Source of the DNA: Piliocolobus tephrosceles
Taxonomy: Eukaryota; Chordata; Mammalia; Primates; Cercopithecidae
Assembly (NCBI RefSeq): GCF_002776525.5
Contig: NC_045453.1
Location: 37,396,873-37,460,872 of the forward strand
Reading direction: 5' to 3'
Length of the DNA stretch: 64,000 nt
A program made the position numbers and the translations under genes. How positions within the stretch are numbered: the first letter of the stretch is position 1; the number at the start of each line of letters is the position of its first letter. The notes beneath the pieces are model-generated. The model did no database searches. It saw only the letters and a program-made list of their open reading frames with translations, and was not told the DNA's origin. Positions 33,561 to 46,795 of the stretch are shown piece after piece.

Positions 33561-36500
33561 ACCCCATTAGAGTATAGGTGATACTAAAATAAAAATGAAG
33601 GCCCCCTCCATTCCCATTTTAGGGTAGAAAAGGAAAACCTGCTAACTCTCCTTAAGGCGTACAGGGGCGAGATACTGAAGGAAAGGCAAGTCCAGATCTC
33701 TGGAAGAGAGACGTGTTAGCAGTAGGACCAGACTTATCCTAATTCATGCAGGGTGTAAACATGATTCTGGTTGAGCCATGATAGGCGAGATAATTTTTTT
33801 GATAAAAACTTTAAAACTCAGTTCAAAAATTATAAGCAATTAATTTCTTCCACATTTGACATTGAGATAAAGGTGCTCTACCAGACTTATTTTTCTCATT
33901 AATTTTAAATCATATTTTCTAGGGAGTTATTACTAGTATCAGAGAATAGAAAGTTATTTTCCTATGTAAGATTTCTATCTGAGGCACTAGTCGGTGCTAT
34001 TCTGAGGTTCATGGAGTGTACTGAACTTTTCATTGTTTAATTAGAAAATGTTTGGTCGTCCTCCAGGTCACACCTGCTCTGCCCTCTGAAGAGGCTCTGG
34101 GCTTGCTGAGATGTGATGTCCAGTGTGAATTTTACTGGCTGGAGAGGTGTGGCATACAGGGAGGCACTGGAGGCAGTGGGAGGGGATGCCCTCCCTCCAC
34201 CAGCCCCCTCCCATCCTGCACACCTCTGTGCTTTCCTTTATATAAAAGCAGATCCTAAAAATTGTCAATGACGTTCTTAGAGGAGTCAGTCAGACTTTTG
34301 AGTACCTTTATAAAGTGCACTATTTAAAGACGTCCTTAGTTAACCTTTTGTAAGATGAATAACCATCTTGTAGGTGAGCAGTTTTATGTCCCGTCACCCC
34401 ATCCGCAAATAAAACCTTGTCTTTTCATAACTCCAGCTTGGCCTGTGCCCCTCACATTGGCCTTTCAGATCCTCATGCACATTGGAAAATGCAGGTTGCA
34501 TCTCAGAGTGAATGCACTGCTGTGGCCTGTAGTTTGAACAGATGTCACATGATCAGCAAAATTCTTTGAATGAGTGGGTAAAGTGGCAAGGACTGAAGTA
34601 TGGGGTGTTAATTTGACAACACCAGCAAAACACGGGAGGTAAGCGACTAGCAGAACAGCCTGTTGTATCAGTGGAAAGTTGCATAAGGTCATTTTGGGGC
34701 AGTGCATTGATAAAAGTTTTTGGAGCCATAGCTCTTGACGCAGCATCACTACAGTAGAGGCATGGTGTCAAAATCTCTACGAAGCAGTACTGAAAACATT
34801 AGAGATAGGCTGACCAGGTCTCTAACCACGTCATCAGAATTAGAATAATGAAGTTGGCAGTGGGAGGTTTGAAAAATGTGGTTTCTCAGCATTCTCTATG
34901 CAAGATGCCCATTTTGAATGATTCCTAAGAGATCCTAAACTTGTGTTCAGAGAGCAGCTGAAGTAACCCGGGCCCCAGCTATGATTCAGTGCCCTTGTGA
35001 CTGTGTTGCTTACATCCAGGCAGCATATTGGATTGTGCAGAGAGTGGAGGAGGGATGCGCTGGGGACACAGGTGTGCAGAGTGTCTCCTGTCCCCAGGCT
35101 GCTCCCTCTTTCCCCTTGGGCCTTCCCCGAGTGCCATGAGCAGACATAGGCTCCAGAATCTGGAAGGTCCCATTTGTTTTCTCAGAATGCCATGTGAATA
35201 CAAACTTTACCCAGAGAAACTTTGAGACAATGAAATGTCCTCAATCCAGTGTCTTTTTCATTTAACAAACTGTGACAACATTAACTCTTGGTTTTCAAAA
35301 TCCTGTAAAGAATATGGTTGAAAAGAAACGATCTCAGAAAAGTGACGTGGTTTGTCTAAGATCATTCAGATAGCAAGCAGCAGAGCCCAGAGTCTGGAGC
35401 CTACAACCTGTCTTTGGCAAGAGTGAGGATTGGGGCATACGTTTGCACTCACTTGGGGTGGACGGACACATGCACAGGAATGTGCCCAGGGTGCATACAT
35501 AGCCATGTGGGCTAAAGATTTATGAGAATATATAGGAAAGGCATGTGAGCAATAGCTTATGAAATTTATCCTTAACATAACTAAATTTAGATTCATATTA
35601 CCTTATAAACTTACATGATGCATTCTCTAAGATGGAAACATTTTTAAAACAGATTACCAACAAACCACCACCCTCCATTTATAATATGTGATGATTCAAG
35701 ATGGAAGCATGGTTCAGATAACCAAAATGTAAATCTTCTTAAACTATTGTAGGATAAATGACCTGTTAAATTACCAAAAACAAAGAAAAATAGAAATTCT
35801 AAAGAACAACAACAGATAAGCTTCGGGATCAAAAATAACTGTTAGAACCAAAAATAACAGAACCAGGAAACATTATACACAGGTAGAAAATAATAAAAAT
35901 AAAAGCTGCTTCCAAAGGCACAACCCAGGGGATAACTTTGCCTGTTTAGTTACGTAAAAATAATTTAAGAGTTCAGTTAGCATTCTTTCAGAGGCATGGG
36001 CCTTTTGCTCCAGAATTGCAATCAGTGTTCAGTGTGAAAACACTTTTTGCTTGGTTTTTAGTTCTTAACTGAATTTTGTGTTAATAAAATTCATTTTTAA
36101 ATACTGGGGTGGCATTTAGAGAATGACCCTGAAGGAGAGAGTACTTGTGTGGATTTTAAACTGGGTGTTTCAAAAAGGGCTCACTTAGGGTAAATTTCTA
36201 TTTTGAACAATTCTTAGGTCTCCAACAAGTTCAGTTGTTATCTATCACTTGACTTCACTGGGCAGGCACTTTCAGATGTTACCTCCATCTGTTACTTCCT
36301 TAGGTTTCCTCTCTTTCAGAACACATCAGTGCCCAAAACAAAACCAAAAAGCAAACACATTTCAGATAAATCGAACCACAAAAGTTTTATTCCATTGCCT
36401 CAACTTTAAACTACAGATCTTTCTGAAAGGGAGATACAGTAATCTTACCTCAAATACATTTGGAACCAACCCCCACACCCCTGCTTAGAAAAGCAAATAA

Positions 36501-37292
36501 ATGAAGTGTTGCAGAAACTCACTCTTCTGTCATGCGTACAATAGTCAGTTTTTAACTTCCTCCTATAATCTTGGTTCTCACATGTTGGTGGTCAGCTGGC
36601 ATGGGTCTGAGACACAGGAGTTTATTCCTGAAGATCCTAATGGGATTAAGTCCTAGGACAGTTTCCCAGTGGAAACCCAGTAGCCATGCTAGGGGGTGGC
36701 CTGAGGCATTAGCTTTAGGGTAGACCCTGGGGAAGCCCAATTCATCCTACAAAAGATTGGTACCAATTCCACTGTTAATTATTTGCGGTTTCTAAAAGTG
36801 CATTTAATAAAGCCTATGTGTTTCTGTAGCCAACCTTCATGTCTGACATCTCAGCCTCAGCCCATCACCCATGTGTCTCCTTTATAAGAAACTTTGTCAT
36901 TCCGTTGAGTGCCCCATGGGATGATGGCACAGCATGAGTAGGGCAGTCGAAAGAGTCGAGATGTGATAGGTGGTGTGCGTGGTTTCTGAGATGCTGTCTA
37001 AGCACAGGGACTGGCCTGGGCTGGTAGGCATAGATGATTGACCGTCACAGATTGACTGTAAGAGGCACTCATCTGCTGCAGATCTCCTGTGGAAACCCTG
37101 TATTTATGAGGACCTTGGAGAGGACCCTGCACCGGGCAGTCCCACCAATCCTAACCCAGTCTTGGAATGCTTTCAGATATCTCTTGCCTCTTTTGGCTTT
37201 ACTTTTCTCTCCCAATTCCTCACCGTTTCCATAGTGCCTTTGTGACAAGTGGCTCCACAACAAAGAACTGTGAGCTGATTAATGTGCATAGT
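33561..37292. other. Unique non-coding DNA, AT-rich in part
   Basis: No gene recognised. A MIR fragment (minus) is likely at about 35340-35410, where 'gtttgtctaagatcattcagatagcaagcagcagagcccagagtctggagcc' follows the MIR core and head in reverse. Nothing else is supported. 35640-36130 is AT-rich. Confidence 0.4.
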
Positions 37293-37293
37293 G

Positions 37294-37324
<31 letters not shown>

Positions 37325-37604
37325 GAAATGGCATCTCACTCTGTCACCCAGGCTGCAGTGCAGTGGCACGATCTCAGCTTACTGCAACCTCTGCCTCCCA
37401 GGTTCAAGCGATTCTTCTGCCTCAACCTCCCAAGTATCTGGGACTACAGGTGCACTCCACCATACCTGGCTAGTTTTTCTATTTTTAGGAGAGACAGGGT
37501 TTCACAATGTTGGCCAGGCTGGTCTCAAACTACTGACCTTAAGTGATCTGCCCTCTTAGCCTCCCAAAGAGCTGGAATTCCAGGCATGAACCACTGTGCC
37601 CAGC
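37293..37604 (-). mobile_element. AluS with 14-base target duplication
   Basis: A 29-base T run (37296-37324) starts an inverted Alu that ends 'gtgcccagc' at about 37604. Exact flanks 'ttaatgtgcatagt' at 37279-37292 and 37605-37618 are its target-site duplication. Both monomers are complete. Confidence 0.95.
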
Positions 37605-37829
37605 TTAATGTGCATAGTATCTTAACAGTTTTTTTCTTATATACTAAACCCAGAGATATAGCTCATTCATTTCAATACTCTAATAATAGTTTAGTGCTCT
37701 AAATTCCCTCACAAAAACAGGTTTTTGTTGAAAGCTAACTTTGAGTCAAGGGAAATAATCTTCTTTGTTATTTCTAAGTTTATTCTCTGCCCTTCATTCT
37801 TATCCTGACCTTTAAAAGCTGTGGACATT

Positions 37830-38133
37830 GGCCAGGTGCGGTGTCTCACGCCTGTAATCCCAGCACTTTGGGAGGCTAAGACGGGCAGATCACTTGAGGT
37901 CAGGAGTTCAAGACCAATCTGACTAACACGGTGAAACCCCGTCTCTACTAAAAATAACAAAAAATCAGCTGGGCGTGGTGGGGCACCCCTAGTCCCAGCT
38001 ACTCAGGAGGCTGAGGCAGGAGAATGGCATGAACCCGGGAAGCGGAGTTTGCGGTGAGCCGAGATCGTGCCACTACACTCCAGCCTGGGAAACAGAGCGA
38101 GACTCCATCTCAAAAAAAAAAAAAAAAAAAAAA
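37830..38133 (+). mobile_element. AluS, full length
   Basis: Starts 'ggccaggtgcggtgtctcacg' at 37830 and ends in 23 A at 38111-38133. Flanks 'gctgtggacatt' before and 'gctgtggatatt' after are a near-exact target duplication. It is inverted relative to the Alu 225 bases upstream. Confidence 0.95.
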
Positions 38134-40959
38134 ATGCTGTGGATATTATATTAAGTATCACACCTTCACACAGTCCATTGTTTTCACTTTGTTCACAATG
38201 GGATCACTAACTGGAAGCCTCTCCTAACTGCTCTGGATTTGGTAAGGACCCTACAGCCTGCAGCATAGCTGTCTGTCCCACTCAAGTGGCCTGGAGCAAG
38301 GAGGGTCATTTGTCCAGCTGCATTTCTGTCCTTCTGCCATCCACTCATCCGCTGTGGCCCTGCTTGTGTGGGTCCTCTTGTGTAACATTCATTGGTACAC
38401 TTGCTAATCTGAATGTTCTAGGTGTAGCTGTATTAGCTGTGAATCGGAGCCCTGGATGTATTTGAGGACATCACAGTCTATTTTAGAACCATAGAGATGA
38501 AATGTATCTGTTGACTCAATATGTGCAGAATTCTGTAGCTTCCTTCCTTGCCTATTGCTAGGCCTCGAATTTCTGATTTGCCACATACCTTTCCAGGAAA
38601 AACATGCGTCACACTCTTGGGACACAAAAATGAGTTTGCATCCGTAATCCCAGCAACGGTTCTATCTGTTGCTCTTCACATGCCTACAGGGCAAAGTGGT
38701 ACAGGGCTGCTCAGTGAGTGCTGGGGTGACCAGGTGGCCCTACCGTCTCACCACTGGTGTTGGGCCATAGCCCATCCTCAAACACTTTTTTTTTTTTTTT
38801 TTTTAACCAGAGCAGGGCCACATGGGCACCTCCCTCCTCCCTAAGCTCTCCTGCATCCCCTGCAGTCCTGCAGTCACCCATCTGTCCCACCCAGAGTCTG
38901 GCACTGCAGTCACCAGCTAGTCTGTTCTACTACTTCAGCCTTGCTCCAGGTGCACCTGGGACTGTAGCACCCAGACTCATAGACAGTCTCTGGATCAGAG
39001 AGCCAAGCTGTAAACTATCTGTGACTGCCCTGCCTCCCCATCATCTTGTCCTCCAGCGATTGCAATGCCCTGGATACCTGCAGAGGTTACTGAGGGGGTG
39101 GGGTACACTGCACCCCACTGCCCCTGGCTCCAGTGTGTCCTGGACATTATGCAGAGGGCCAGGTCAGTGCAAGGAAGTGGGGTAGGGAGAGCCGTGGCTC
39201 TGGGAGATATTTGCCCTTTGGGGGAGACTGAGGCTGGGGTGTGATGGAGTGTGATGGAGGGGCTGATGGAGAGCCCAGCATTGGTCAAAGGATGGACCTC
39301 AGTCACTAGGTCTTCTACACAGTTATAGATATTCCAAACTCCAGGCGTTTCTGACCTGTCTCGATCTAAGACACAGACGTGGGCTTCCAGCATTACTGAC
39401 CTCAGGATTTGGCTCTGGGCTGGACAAGAACTCCACCCTGCCAGTGGCCAAGCATCCTTTCTTGGTAGAACCAGGTAAGCCCTATGCCTCACCATGCTCT
39501 AAAAGGGTGGCCCTGCTCTTCAGATCTGGATGAAATAGAGGTGAGCTAAACAATTGTGGGGAAATAAAGGGAGCTCAAACCCAAAGGGTCAGATTAAAGC
39601 TGGCAGGGCCTGTTTGGATGTTGAAATGAAGGTGATTCAGGAAGACCACCAGCTTTAACTATTGGTGCCTTGTTGCTTCAGTGTCTCTCTCAAGGACCAG
39701 AGTGGCAGCGCCAGGCAGGGCAGGGAGGAACCCAAGGAGGGAAGGGTCGAGACTGAGCTTTGTCTGCTATTCCGTGTGACTCCCTCGGCAAGCTCCCCAG
39801 ATGCCTGTTTGATACTTGGTGGAAAGAAGGGACCCAGGGGGCTTCCCCAACATGCCATCCAGCCTCTGCATCTCCCAGATGCAGAGCCAGGGCATAGGGA
39901 CGCAAGTTTTTAGGGCTTGTTTGCTTTTGTATTTATCTCTAAAGTGCACTTTTTTTCTCACCCACCGTGCTCAGTTTTCTTGGCATTGCTGGAACCCAGA
40001 ATACTGTTTGGGACAATGACACACCCCGTGCACTGTAGACAAATAGATGCAGATAGCTCTGGCTTCCAGCAAGCCCCAAGTAGGACACAACATGATGAGG
40101 ACATCTCTCCATCTGTGCTTTTCGGTGGTTTCCTGGGAGGAGAGCACCACAGCCATTCAGGGGCACCATGGGTGAGGGGAGGCCCAGGTCCTAGGCCAGG
40201 CCAGGAGTCATGCACCTAGAAAAGTCCAGGAGAACAGAAGCCTCCCACAGAACTCCCAGGCAGGCAGAGGGGAAGCCGCATTCCTGTAATGCCAGAGGCC
40301 CAGACATTTAGAGAGAACGTCATATTGAACTCCGCAGGACAGCAGGTCAACTTTTAGACCTCGTGGGCACTGTGTTCTTGTCTTGCTCTCAGCATAAAGC
40401 TTTTCCCGGAAGATGGAAATGTTCTTTCTCCTTAGACACTGCCCAGAAATGCTGATCTTCCTGGAATTTCTATTCAGAGCTTGAAATATTACAGAAATGT
40501 ATATTTGGTGAGTTGGGCTCTGCCAACTGTTTCAGTCGCTCCTTAAGGCTAAGTTGGTGCCTAATTAGAGTAAAAACAAGGATGCAAATTGTTTCTTGGG
40601 GACCCAAATCAGAGGGTCTCTGTCTCCACCAGAGCCTGGCCCAGCCCTGGAGAGTGACTTGGGAGCCCCATCTTGACAGGTTCTTCCCTCTCTTCTGAGA
40701 CCTTCTACCCAAGCCCTCAGCCTCCTTGGATTCCCCCCACCAGACCTTCTCTGTCAGAATGGAGTGGCCCCAGGGGCAGGACTCACCGCTACCAACTGAG
40801 CTTTCCTATGTTCACAACTGGCTGCCCTGTGTATTTTCCTGTTCCTACCCCTTACCCAACGTCATCTCTGGGATGTTCTCTGGGGCAGCAGCCGCAGTGA
40901 ACCCATTCTCTGTCTGCTCCCTCCAGCCCCTCGGACTTCCCTTTCCATGCCCCGTCCTC
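38134..40959. other. Unique non-coding DNA
   Basis: No gene or confident repeat apart from a T run at 38786-38804. Long frames such as the 166-codon minus frame at 38995-39495 and those at 39655-40219 overlap on both strands and carry no recognisable domain. Confidence 0.4.
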
Positions 40960-41545
40960 TGATAATGATACTTAGTAACCCAGGAATCCACACCAGAAAC
41001 TCCCTCAGCCCCTGTGCTCCTTCCTCTTCCTCATCACTAGATCTAAGTATTTCCTGCCTCTCTCTTGCATCTTTTCCACCCTTGGCCCTGTATGCACACT
41101 CATCTCTTGGTGGATCGTCTCAGTAGCTTCCTGCAAGCTCTCCCTGCCTGCTGCATTCTGCCTCTTGCCTCCAGGACTGCCAGGAGAGTGAGCTGTCTCA
41201 AGTGCAGATCCGCCTCTGGGGCCCTCCTCTCAAAGCCCACTACTGGCACAGAACAGGCTGCCTGGGAAAGATACAAGGCAAGGCTGTCCTGTCAGTCCCT
41301 GTTCACCCTCCAGCCTTATCCCCATTTCTCTAGGTGCCCAGAACACCGAGTTACTCGTGCCCCTGCCGTGCACAAGTACATGTGCACACACACACACACG
41401 CCATGGTCCCACATGTGCACATGCACACACACACACATTACATAGTCCCACACCTCCCCCACCTGCAGTTGGCTGCCTCTTGCCTCTTGTTAATCTCCTC
41501 TGAGGTTCAAAGGCTTAGCTTGATCATCACCTCTTCCCAGCATCC
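40960..41545 (+). mobile_element. L2 LINE with a CA-rich insert
   Basis: 'ggatcgtctcagtagcttcctgcaagctctccctgcctgctgcattctgcctcttgcctcc' and 'gtgcagatccgcctctggggccctcctctcaaagcccactactgg' follow the L2 3' coding region (…gcaatagcctcctaactggtctccctgcttcca…, …agatcatgtcactcctctgctcaaaaccctccaatgg…). After a CA-rich segment, 'gaggttcaaaggcttagcttgatcatcacctcttcccagcatccttcctccaag' continues as L2. Confidence 0.6.
41376..41446. repeat. CA-rich two-copy repeat
   Basis: Two imperfect copies of about 36 bases, each of the form acatgtgcaca...cacaca...atggtccc or atagtccc. Low complexity; explains the open frames across it on both strands. Confidence 0.8.
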
Positions 41546-41624
41546 TTCCTCCAAGTTCAGCATTCCCGCTTCTAGGTGTCCTTGGCACCTGGGCCCACAC
41601 CAACACTGGTGTGGTGTTAGCAGA

Positions 41625-42582
41625 ACAACCAAAGATGAAATATCTACAAAAAACTGTCAAGAAATGTGTAAGACCTATATAATGCTATTTCAATCAGAAT
41701 GCCAATATTATATTGCCTTTCGAGCTTGACAGAATTATTCAAAAGTTCATGAAAGAATAATCAGGCTACAGTACTACATTTTTTTCAGTGAAGAAATGTC
41801 CTACCAGATAATAAAACGAAGTGTTCAAATTACATTAATTGACCTCAAATCCATTAGTATGGCTACTGTCAAAAAAATCACAGAAAATAACAAGGATTGG
41901 TAAGGATGTTTAGAAATTGGAACCCATGTGCACTACTTGGGGAACTGTGAGAGGATGTAGTTGCTAGGGAAAATAGTGTGGAGGTTCCTCAAAAACACTA
42001 AACATAGATTTGCCATATGATCCAGCAGTCCCACTTCTGGGTATATATCCAAAATAATTGAAAGCAGAGTCTTGAAAAGATATGCACATGCCCGTTTTGA
42101 TAGTAACATTATTCACCATAGCTCAAATGTGGAAGCAAGCCAAGTGTCTATCAGCAAATGAGTAGATAAGCAAAATGTGCTAAACACATACAGTGAAATA
42201 TTGTTCAGCCTTAAAAAGAAAAGGAATTCTGTCTTAGGCTACAACATGATGAACCTTGAGGACACTAAGCTTAGTGAAATAAACCAGAGACAAAAAGGCT
42301 CATATGATATGATTTCGCTTATGTGACATACTGAGAGTTCTCAAACTCAGAGGCAGAAAGTACAATGGTGGTTGTCAGGGTCTGGGCAAGGGGAGGTGGG
42401 AGTTATTGTTTAAAGGGCATAGAGTTGCATACGTGCAAAATGAAAAAGTTCTGGAGAACCCTTGCATAGCAATGTGAATATACTTAGCACTACTGAACTA
42501 TATACTAAGAAATGGTTAAGATTATGTAAATTTTATGGGGTGTGTGTGTGTGTGTGTTGCCACAAAAAAAAAAAAAAAAAAC
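41625..42582 (+). mobile_element. L1 (L1M-age) LINE, 3' part
   Basis: Plus-strand L1 ORF2 end and 3' UTR, for example 'gaaccttgaggacactaagcttagtgaaataa' at 42253, 'gccatatgatccagcagtcccacttctgggtatatatccaa' around 42013, 'gttgtcagggtctgggcaag' at 42372 and a terminal 18-base A run at 42565-42582 after a short GT microsatellite (42539-42557). The 5' portion is missing or too decayed to see. No open ORF2 remains. Confidence 0.9.
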
Positions 42583-42624
42583 TGCATTAATTGGAAATGT
42601 AAGATTCTAGTTACTGGCATGTAG
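42583..42624. other. Spacer between L1 and LTR
   Basis: Short unassigned sequence between the L1 poly-A and the next LTR. Confidence 0.4.
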
Positions 42625-43100
42625 TTAACAGGCTATTCTGATTTTCTACTGTTGCATAACAGACTGCCCCCAAAACTTAGAGTTCATGGATCTGTGGGTC
42701 AGGAATTTGAAAGGGCACAGTGGGGCGGCTTATCTCTGCTCCATGGCTCCCATGACCTCAGCTGAGAAGACTCACATGGCTGGGACTGGAGTCCTTGCCC
42801 GGGCTGGGCTCACTCAAAGCCTGGACCAGGAGCACCTACACATGACCTCTCCCCGGGTTTCCTCCCAGCATGGTGTCAGGGTGGCCAGACTTCACATGCC
42901 AAGGCTTCTGCTCCAAAAGTGAATGTGAACACAGTCAAGGCTGCACGCTCTACTGCCCCATCTCCACAGCCACTCTGGGTCAGTGCCACAGGATTCTGTT
43001 GATTACAGGCAAGTTTCTAAGCCAGCCCAGAATCAAGGAGGCAAATTAGACTCCACTTTTGAAGGGATGTGTATGAAAGAATTTATGAACCATACATTCA
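42625..43100 (-). mobile_element. MaLR (MLT1-type) solo LTR, inverted
   Basis: 'ctactgttgcataacagactgcccccaaaacttagag' at about 42647 is the inverted MLT1 terminus, followed by 'ctgtgggtcaggaatttg', 'agactcacatggctggg', and near 43040 'ggaggcaaattagactccacttttgaagggatg', all in the expected inverted order. Confidence 0.75.
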
Positions 43101-43279
43101 ATCTGCCATGCAGACAAGTAGGTCAGACAGAGAACTCTGACACGGATGCCAGCCCCAAGAGCCTATTGAATGTGTGGGAGCCGGCGGGGAGAGCTGAATT
43201 AGTCAATGTGGGGCACTTTGGAAGTAGGTAGGTGGGCTATAAAGTCAATTTATACCTCCCCATTTCATAAAAAGTTCTG
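43101..43279. other. Unique non-coding DNA
   Basis: No recognisable feature. Confidence 0.35.
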
Positions 43280-43612
43280 AATGTATTTTAAAAACATTGC
43301 TAAATAAATATTTTAAAAGCATGAATAAATTCAGCCTGAACATCTTACCAGTAATCCCAAGAGAAAAATAATTGATAAAGATTAAATATATGTACACATT
43401 CTATACAACAGGCACTGTAAACAAAATTGGAAAGCATATAATAATCTGGAAACAAACATTTGCAACAAATTAAATGCTTAATAATCCTCCCAGAGCAAAG
43501 AAGAAAGCACAAACAACCTTATTAAAAACTGAGTTCCTGCAATGGAGAAAAAGGTGGGAAGAAGTGGAAATAACTAAGAAACAAATACATGGTAAAACAT
43601 ACGTGCATCTTT
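43280..43612 (+). mobile_element. L1M/HAL1-like LINE, left part
   Basis: A-rich text with 'aaacaaacatttgcaacaaatt', 'gcacaaacaaccttattaaaaa' and 'aatacatggtaaaacata' follows the old L1 (or half-L1, HAL1) pattern before ORF2's end. Broken by an Alu at 43613; the sequence continues after it with 'gtaatgatgaaaatgcacattgaag'. Confidence 0.55.
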
Positions 43613-43928
43613 TCTTGTTTTTTGGTTTTTGTCATTGTTGTTTTTTCTGAAATGGAGCTTCAGTCTGTCAACCAGGCTGGAGTGCTGTGGCGTGATTTCT
43701 GCTCACGGCAACCTCTGCCTCCCAGGTTCAAGTGATTCTCCTGCCTCAGCCTCCTGGGTAGCTGAGATTACAGGTGCATGCCACCACACCTGGCTAATTT
43801 TTTCATTTTCAGCAGAGATGGGGTTTCACCATGTTGGCCAGGCTAGTCTCAAATGCCTGACCTTTTGATGCACCTGCCTCAGCCTCCCAAACTGCTGGGA
43901 TTACAGGCGTGAGTCACCATGCCTGGCT
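43613..43928 (-). mobile_element. AluS with 10-base target duplication
   Basis: Inverted Alu from a degenerate T-rich tail to 'catgcctggct' near 43928. Exact flanks 'gtgcatcttt' at 43603-43612 and 43929-43938. It splits an old L1-like element. Confidence 0.93.
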
Positions 43929-44470
43929 GTGCATCTTTACTTGTAATGATGAAAATGCACATTGAAGTTAGGGAAGACACATCTTCCAGAATGACTGCCC
44001 AGCCTCAGAGATTCCAGTTGCTCAGTAAAGGCACCTGAGGCAGCCCTTGGGATCTCTGGGGAGGTTGAATCTCTTGTCTTGAAAGTCTCACTGAAAGGTT
44101 CACTGAGGTCCTTCCCTTATATCCGTGGCCCCATAACAGAACCACTAAAACATTTCTAAGATACACGCAGAGTATGTGCATCTTGACTTCAAGTAATGAA
44201 CTGTCAGAAAAAAACTAAATGTCTGTCAAAAGGGGATGGTTAAATATGATGCAGCTATCATGATGTTCTTAAAATAATGATTCCATTATTTTAAATCCCT
44301 GGCCCATTGGCCAGGGCTGTGCTAGGTATGTATTTACATGGATCAATGTCCGTGGTAAACTGCTAAGGATGGAAAGCTTGAGGAAAATATGTTAAACATT
44401 TGTGTGAATATGTTATTCTCTGGGAGTGAAGTTTAAATATTTATTCAGATAATTCTTGAAAGCTGTTCTC
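43929..44470 (+). mobile_element. L1M/HAL1-like LINE, right part
   Basis: 'ctaaatgtctgtcaaaaggggatggttaaatatgatgcagctatcatgatgttcttaaa' resembles the old L1 3' region (…aatgtccatcaataggaaaatggttaaataaattatggtacatc…), and 'aatatgttaaacatttgtgtgaatatgttattctctgggagtgaag' its later part. Decayed and partly rearranged. Confidence 0.5.
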
Positions 44471-46382
44471 CACATTGTTAATGGTATGTAGTCATGAGGA
44501 GTAGAATGGAAATAGGAACTTCCGTAGTTTTAATTTTCTATGCATTGGTATGGTTTGAATTCATAAACATAAACATGTTGTGTTTGCCATTTAAAAAAAC
44601 CTGTTTAAACACACATCTATCCTTCGGAGATAATCAGAGGTCTGGATGTAGTGGTTTGGCTACACGTCCACATTCATACCTGATTGGGGGAGGTGGAAAG
44701 CCTGGAGCCTCCTAGAAGTTGAGTGAAGGGTGTCTGTGTCAAGCATGCAGTGCATGCTGTGGTTGCAGTGTGATGCAGCGGGAATCCAAGCCGTGGGCAC
44801 TCACACGCATGCAGAGAAAGGTGTGCATGTGTGGGAAGGGACTGCAGGAGATGCCAGTACCACCATGAGTAGCTCCAGGCATGGAGTTAGATGTGGATTT
44901 CATTTCCTATGTTACGTACTTTTCTGATTTTCAACTTGATCCTTGATTGCTGTTTTGATTTGGAAAAAAAACAAAAGTTTAGAAATTATTTTGTTGTCTC
45001 TCTCATTTGACTGAAAATCTGTTTCTTAATCATATGTTATGTTCCCACGTCCTTTGCCCAGAGCCTAGCACACATTATGTGCTCAGCCAATGTTTACTCT
45101 TCCTGGCTTTCCCCTGGGCACCTCCCTGCCTCTTGAAAGAGCGTGCTCTGCATTCCCCCCATAGGACTCCCAGTCTGAGGAGGCCCCTCTCCTCTGAGCA
45201 TGCGTGTGCATGCTCCTGCCTGTGGCTGGCAGTCTTGGTTCTAAGCCCTACGACAGTGGATACGTTTTCAAGAGTAGTTCATTCACCATGTATTGAGGAC
45301 TTGCCATTTGCTTGACCTTGTGGCAGACCCCAGGGACAGAGATGAAAGGCTGTGGTCCCTCATGGAAGAAGGGCGTTCAGAGGCCCCGCCTAGTGTGCAA
45401 AGCCTCACTTTGCTTGACACGGTGCAAAATGGCGATACAGGCAGGCACCGGGACTGCAGGAGCAGGGATGCTGCGGCAAGATGCAGCCAAGACTCAGAAT
45501 GCGAAAGTGACTAGCCTGAAAGAATAGAAAGAAGAGGGTCTTCTCGGCAGAGGGTGCGAGATAGGGCAGAGGTCACAGAGGTGTCCGTGCACCTAGAAGG
45601 TGGAAGTTGGGTGTGGCTTCAGAATTCAGTCTGCACCAGTGGTGTTTGCTGAGATCCAGGTGCCTACACGAGAAACAACAGATGGCATCAGACAAATTCA
45701 AGTACAGTCCTGGCTACCTGTTGCTGCCCAGATTGCCCCAGAATGTATAGCATGAAAACTGCTGAGGGTTGGGAATTTTGGAGGGGTCGGCTGGGCGGTC
45801 CAGCCCCATTCTCTCAGGCAGGTGCTGTCAGAGTGTATCTGGAGCCAGAAGAGTAGGGGCCTGGGACTACTGGGGGGCAGCCGGGTGACTGTAACCTCTG
45901 GTGTGCTGCACATGGTCTCCCCACATGAACGACATTGGCCTTTCTCACAGCATGGCAGCCTTGAGGTATTAAACTTCGTAAGAGGAAGGTCAAGGCTCCG
46001 GTTTGAGTGTTCTAGTAAAAGACAGGTTGCATGATCTTTTCTGACCTAGCCTCAGAGGTCAGGTCATGTCACCATGCCCGGCTCACACTCCTTCTATTCA
46101 GGGTGAGTCTCAAATCTACCTGGGTTCAAGGGGAAGGAGCAGAGACCCCACGTTTCACTGAAAGGAGTATCAGGGCCATATCCAGGAATAGATGTGGGAG
46201 GGGAAGTGGTGTTGTGTCCACCTTTAGAAAAGATGATCTGATGCAGATACTGAAAAACAAAATACTCCAATTACTTGCTCTACACACAGTAGGTCTTTAG
46301 ATCACAAAATAATGAAAAGTAGAGCCTTTTCTTACTAGAAATTCATCTAGATCTATTTGTTTAATACATGGATTTTCTAGAG
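44471..46382. other. Unique non-coding DNA
   Basis: No gene seen. At about 45265-45370 'agttcattcaccatgtattgaggacttgccatttgcttgaccttgtggcagaccccagggacagagatgaa' resembles a common ancient interspersed repeat (…tattgagcacctactatgtgcc…ctggggatacagagatgaa…), not named with confidence. Confidence 0.4.
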
Positions 46383-46795
46383 TGCTATGGTTTGGGTATG
46401 AATTATTTATTCCCACCAAAACTCATGCTGAAATTGGATCCCAGTGTGGCAGTGTTTGGAGGTGGGGCCTAGTGGGAGGTGTTTGGGTCATGGGGGCAGA
46501 TTCCTTATGAATGGCTTGGTGCTATTCTTGAAGTGGTGAGTTCTTTCTTCCTTGAGACTGGGTTAGCGCTCCAGCCAGAGCAGGTTGTTATAAAGAGGGT
46601 TCCTCCTTCTGTTTTGTCTCTTTCCCTGCATTTACACTTCCCTTTTGACCATCTCCGCCATGTTATGATGCTGCACAAAAGCCCTTACCAGAAGCCAGGG
46701 CCATGGCCTTGAACTGAGCTAAATAAACCTCTTGCCTTTATAAATTACTCAGTCTCAGGTATTCTGTTACAGCAACACAAAACAGAGTAAGACAC
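46383..46795 (+). mobile_element. MSTB-type MaLR solo LTR
   Basis: 'tgctatggtttgggtatgaa', 'ggtggggcctagtgggaggtgtttgggtcatggggg', 'cttatgaatggcttggtgc', 'ctaaataaacctcttgcctttataaattactcagtctcaggtattctgttacagcaacacaaaacagagtaagaca' follow the MSTB LTR from end to end, including its aataaa signal near 46722. No internal region, so a solo LTR formed by recombination. Confidence 0.92.
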
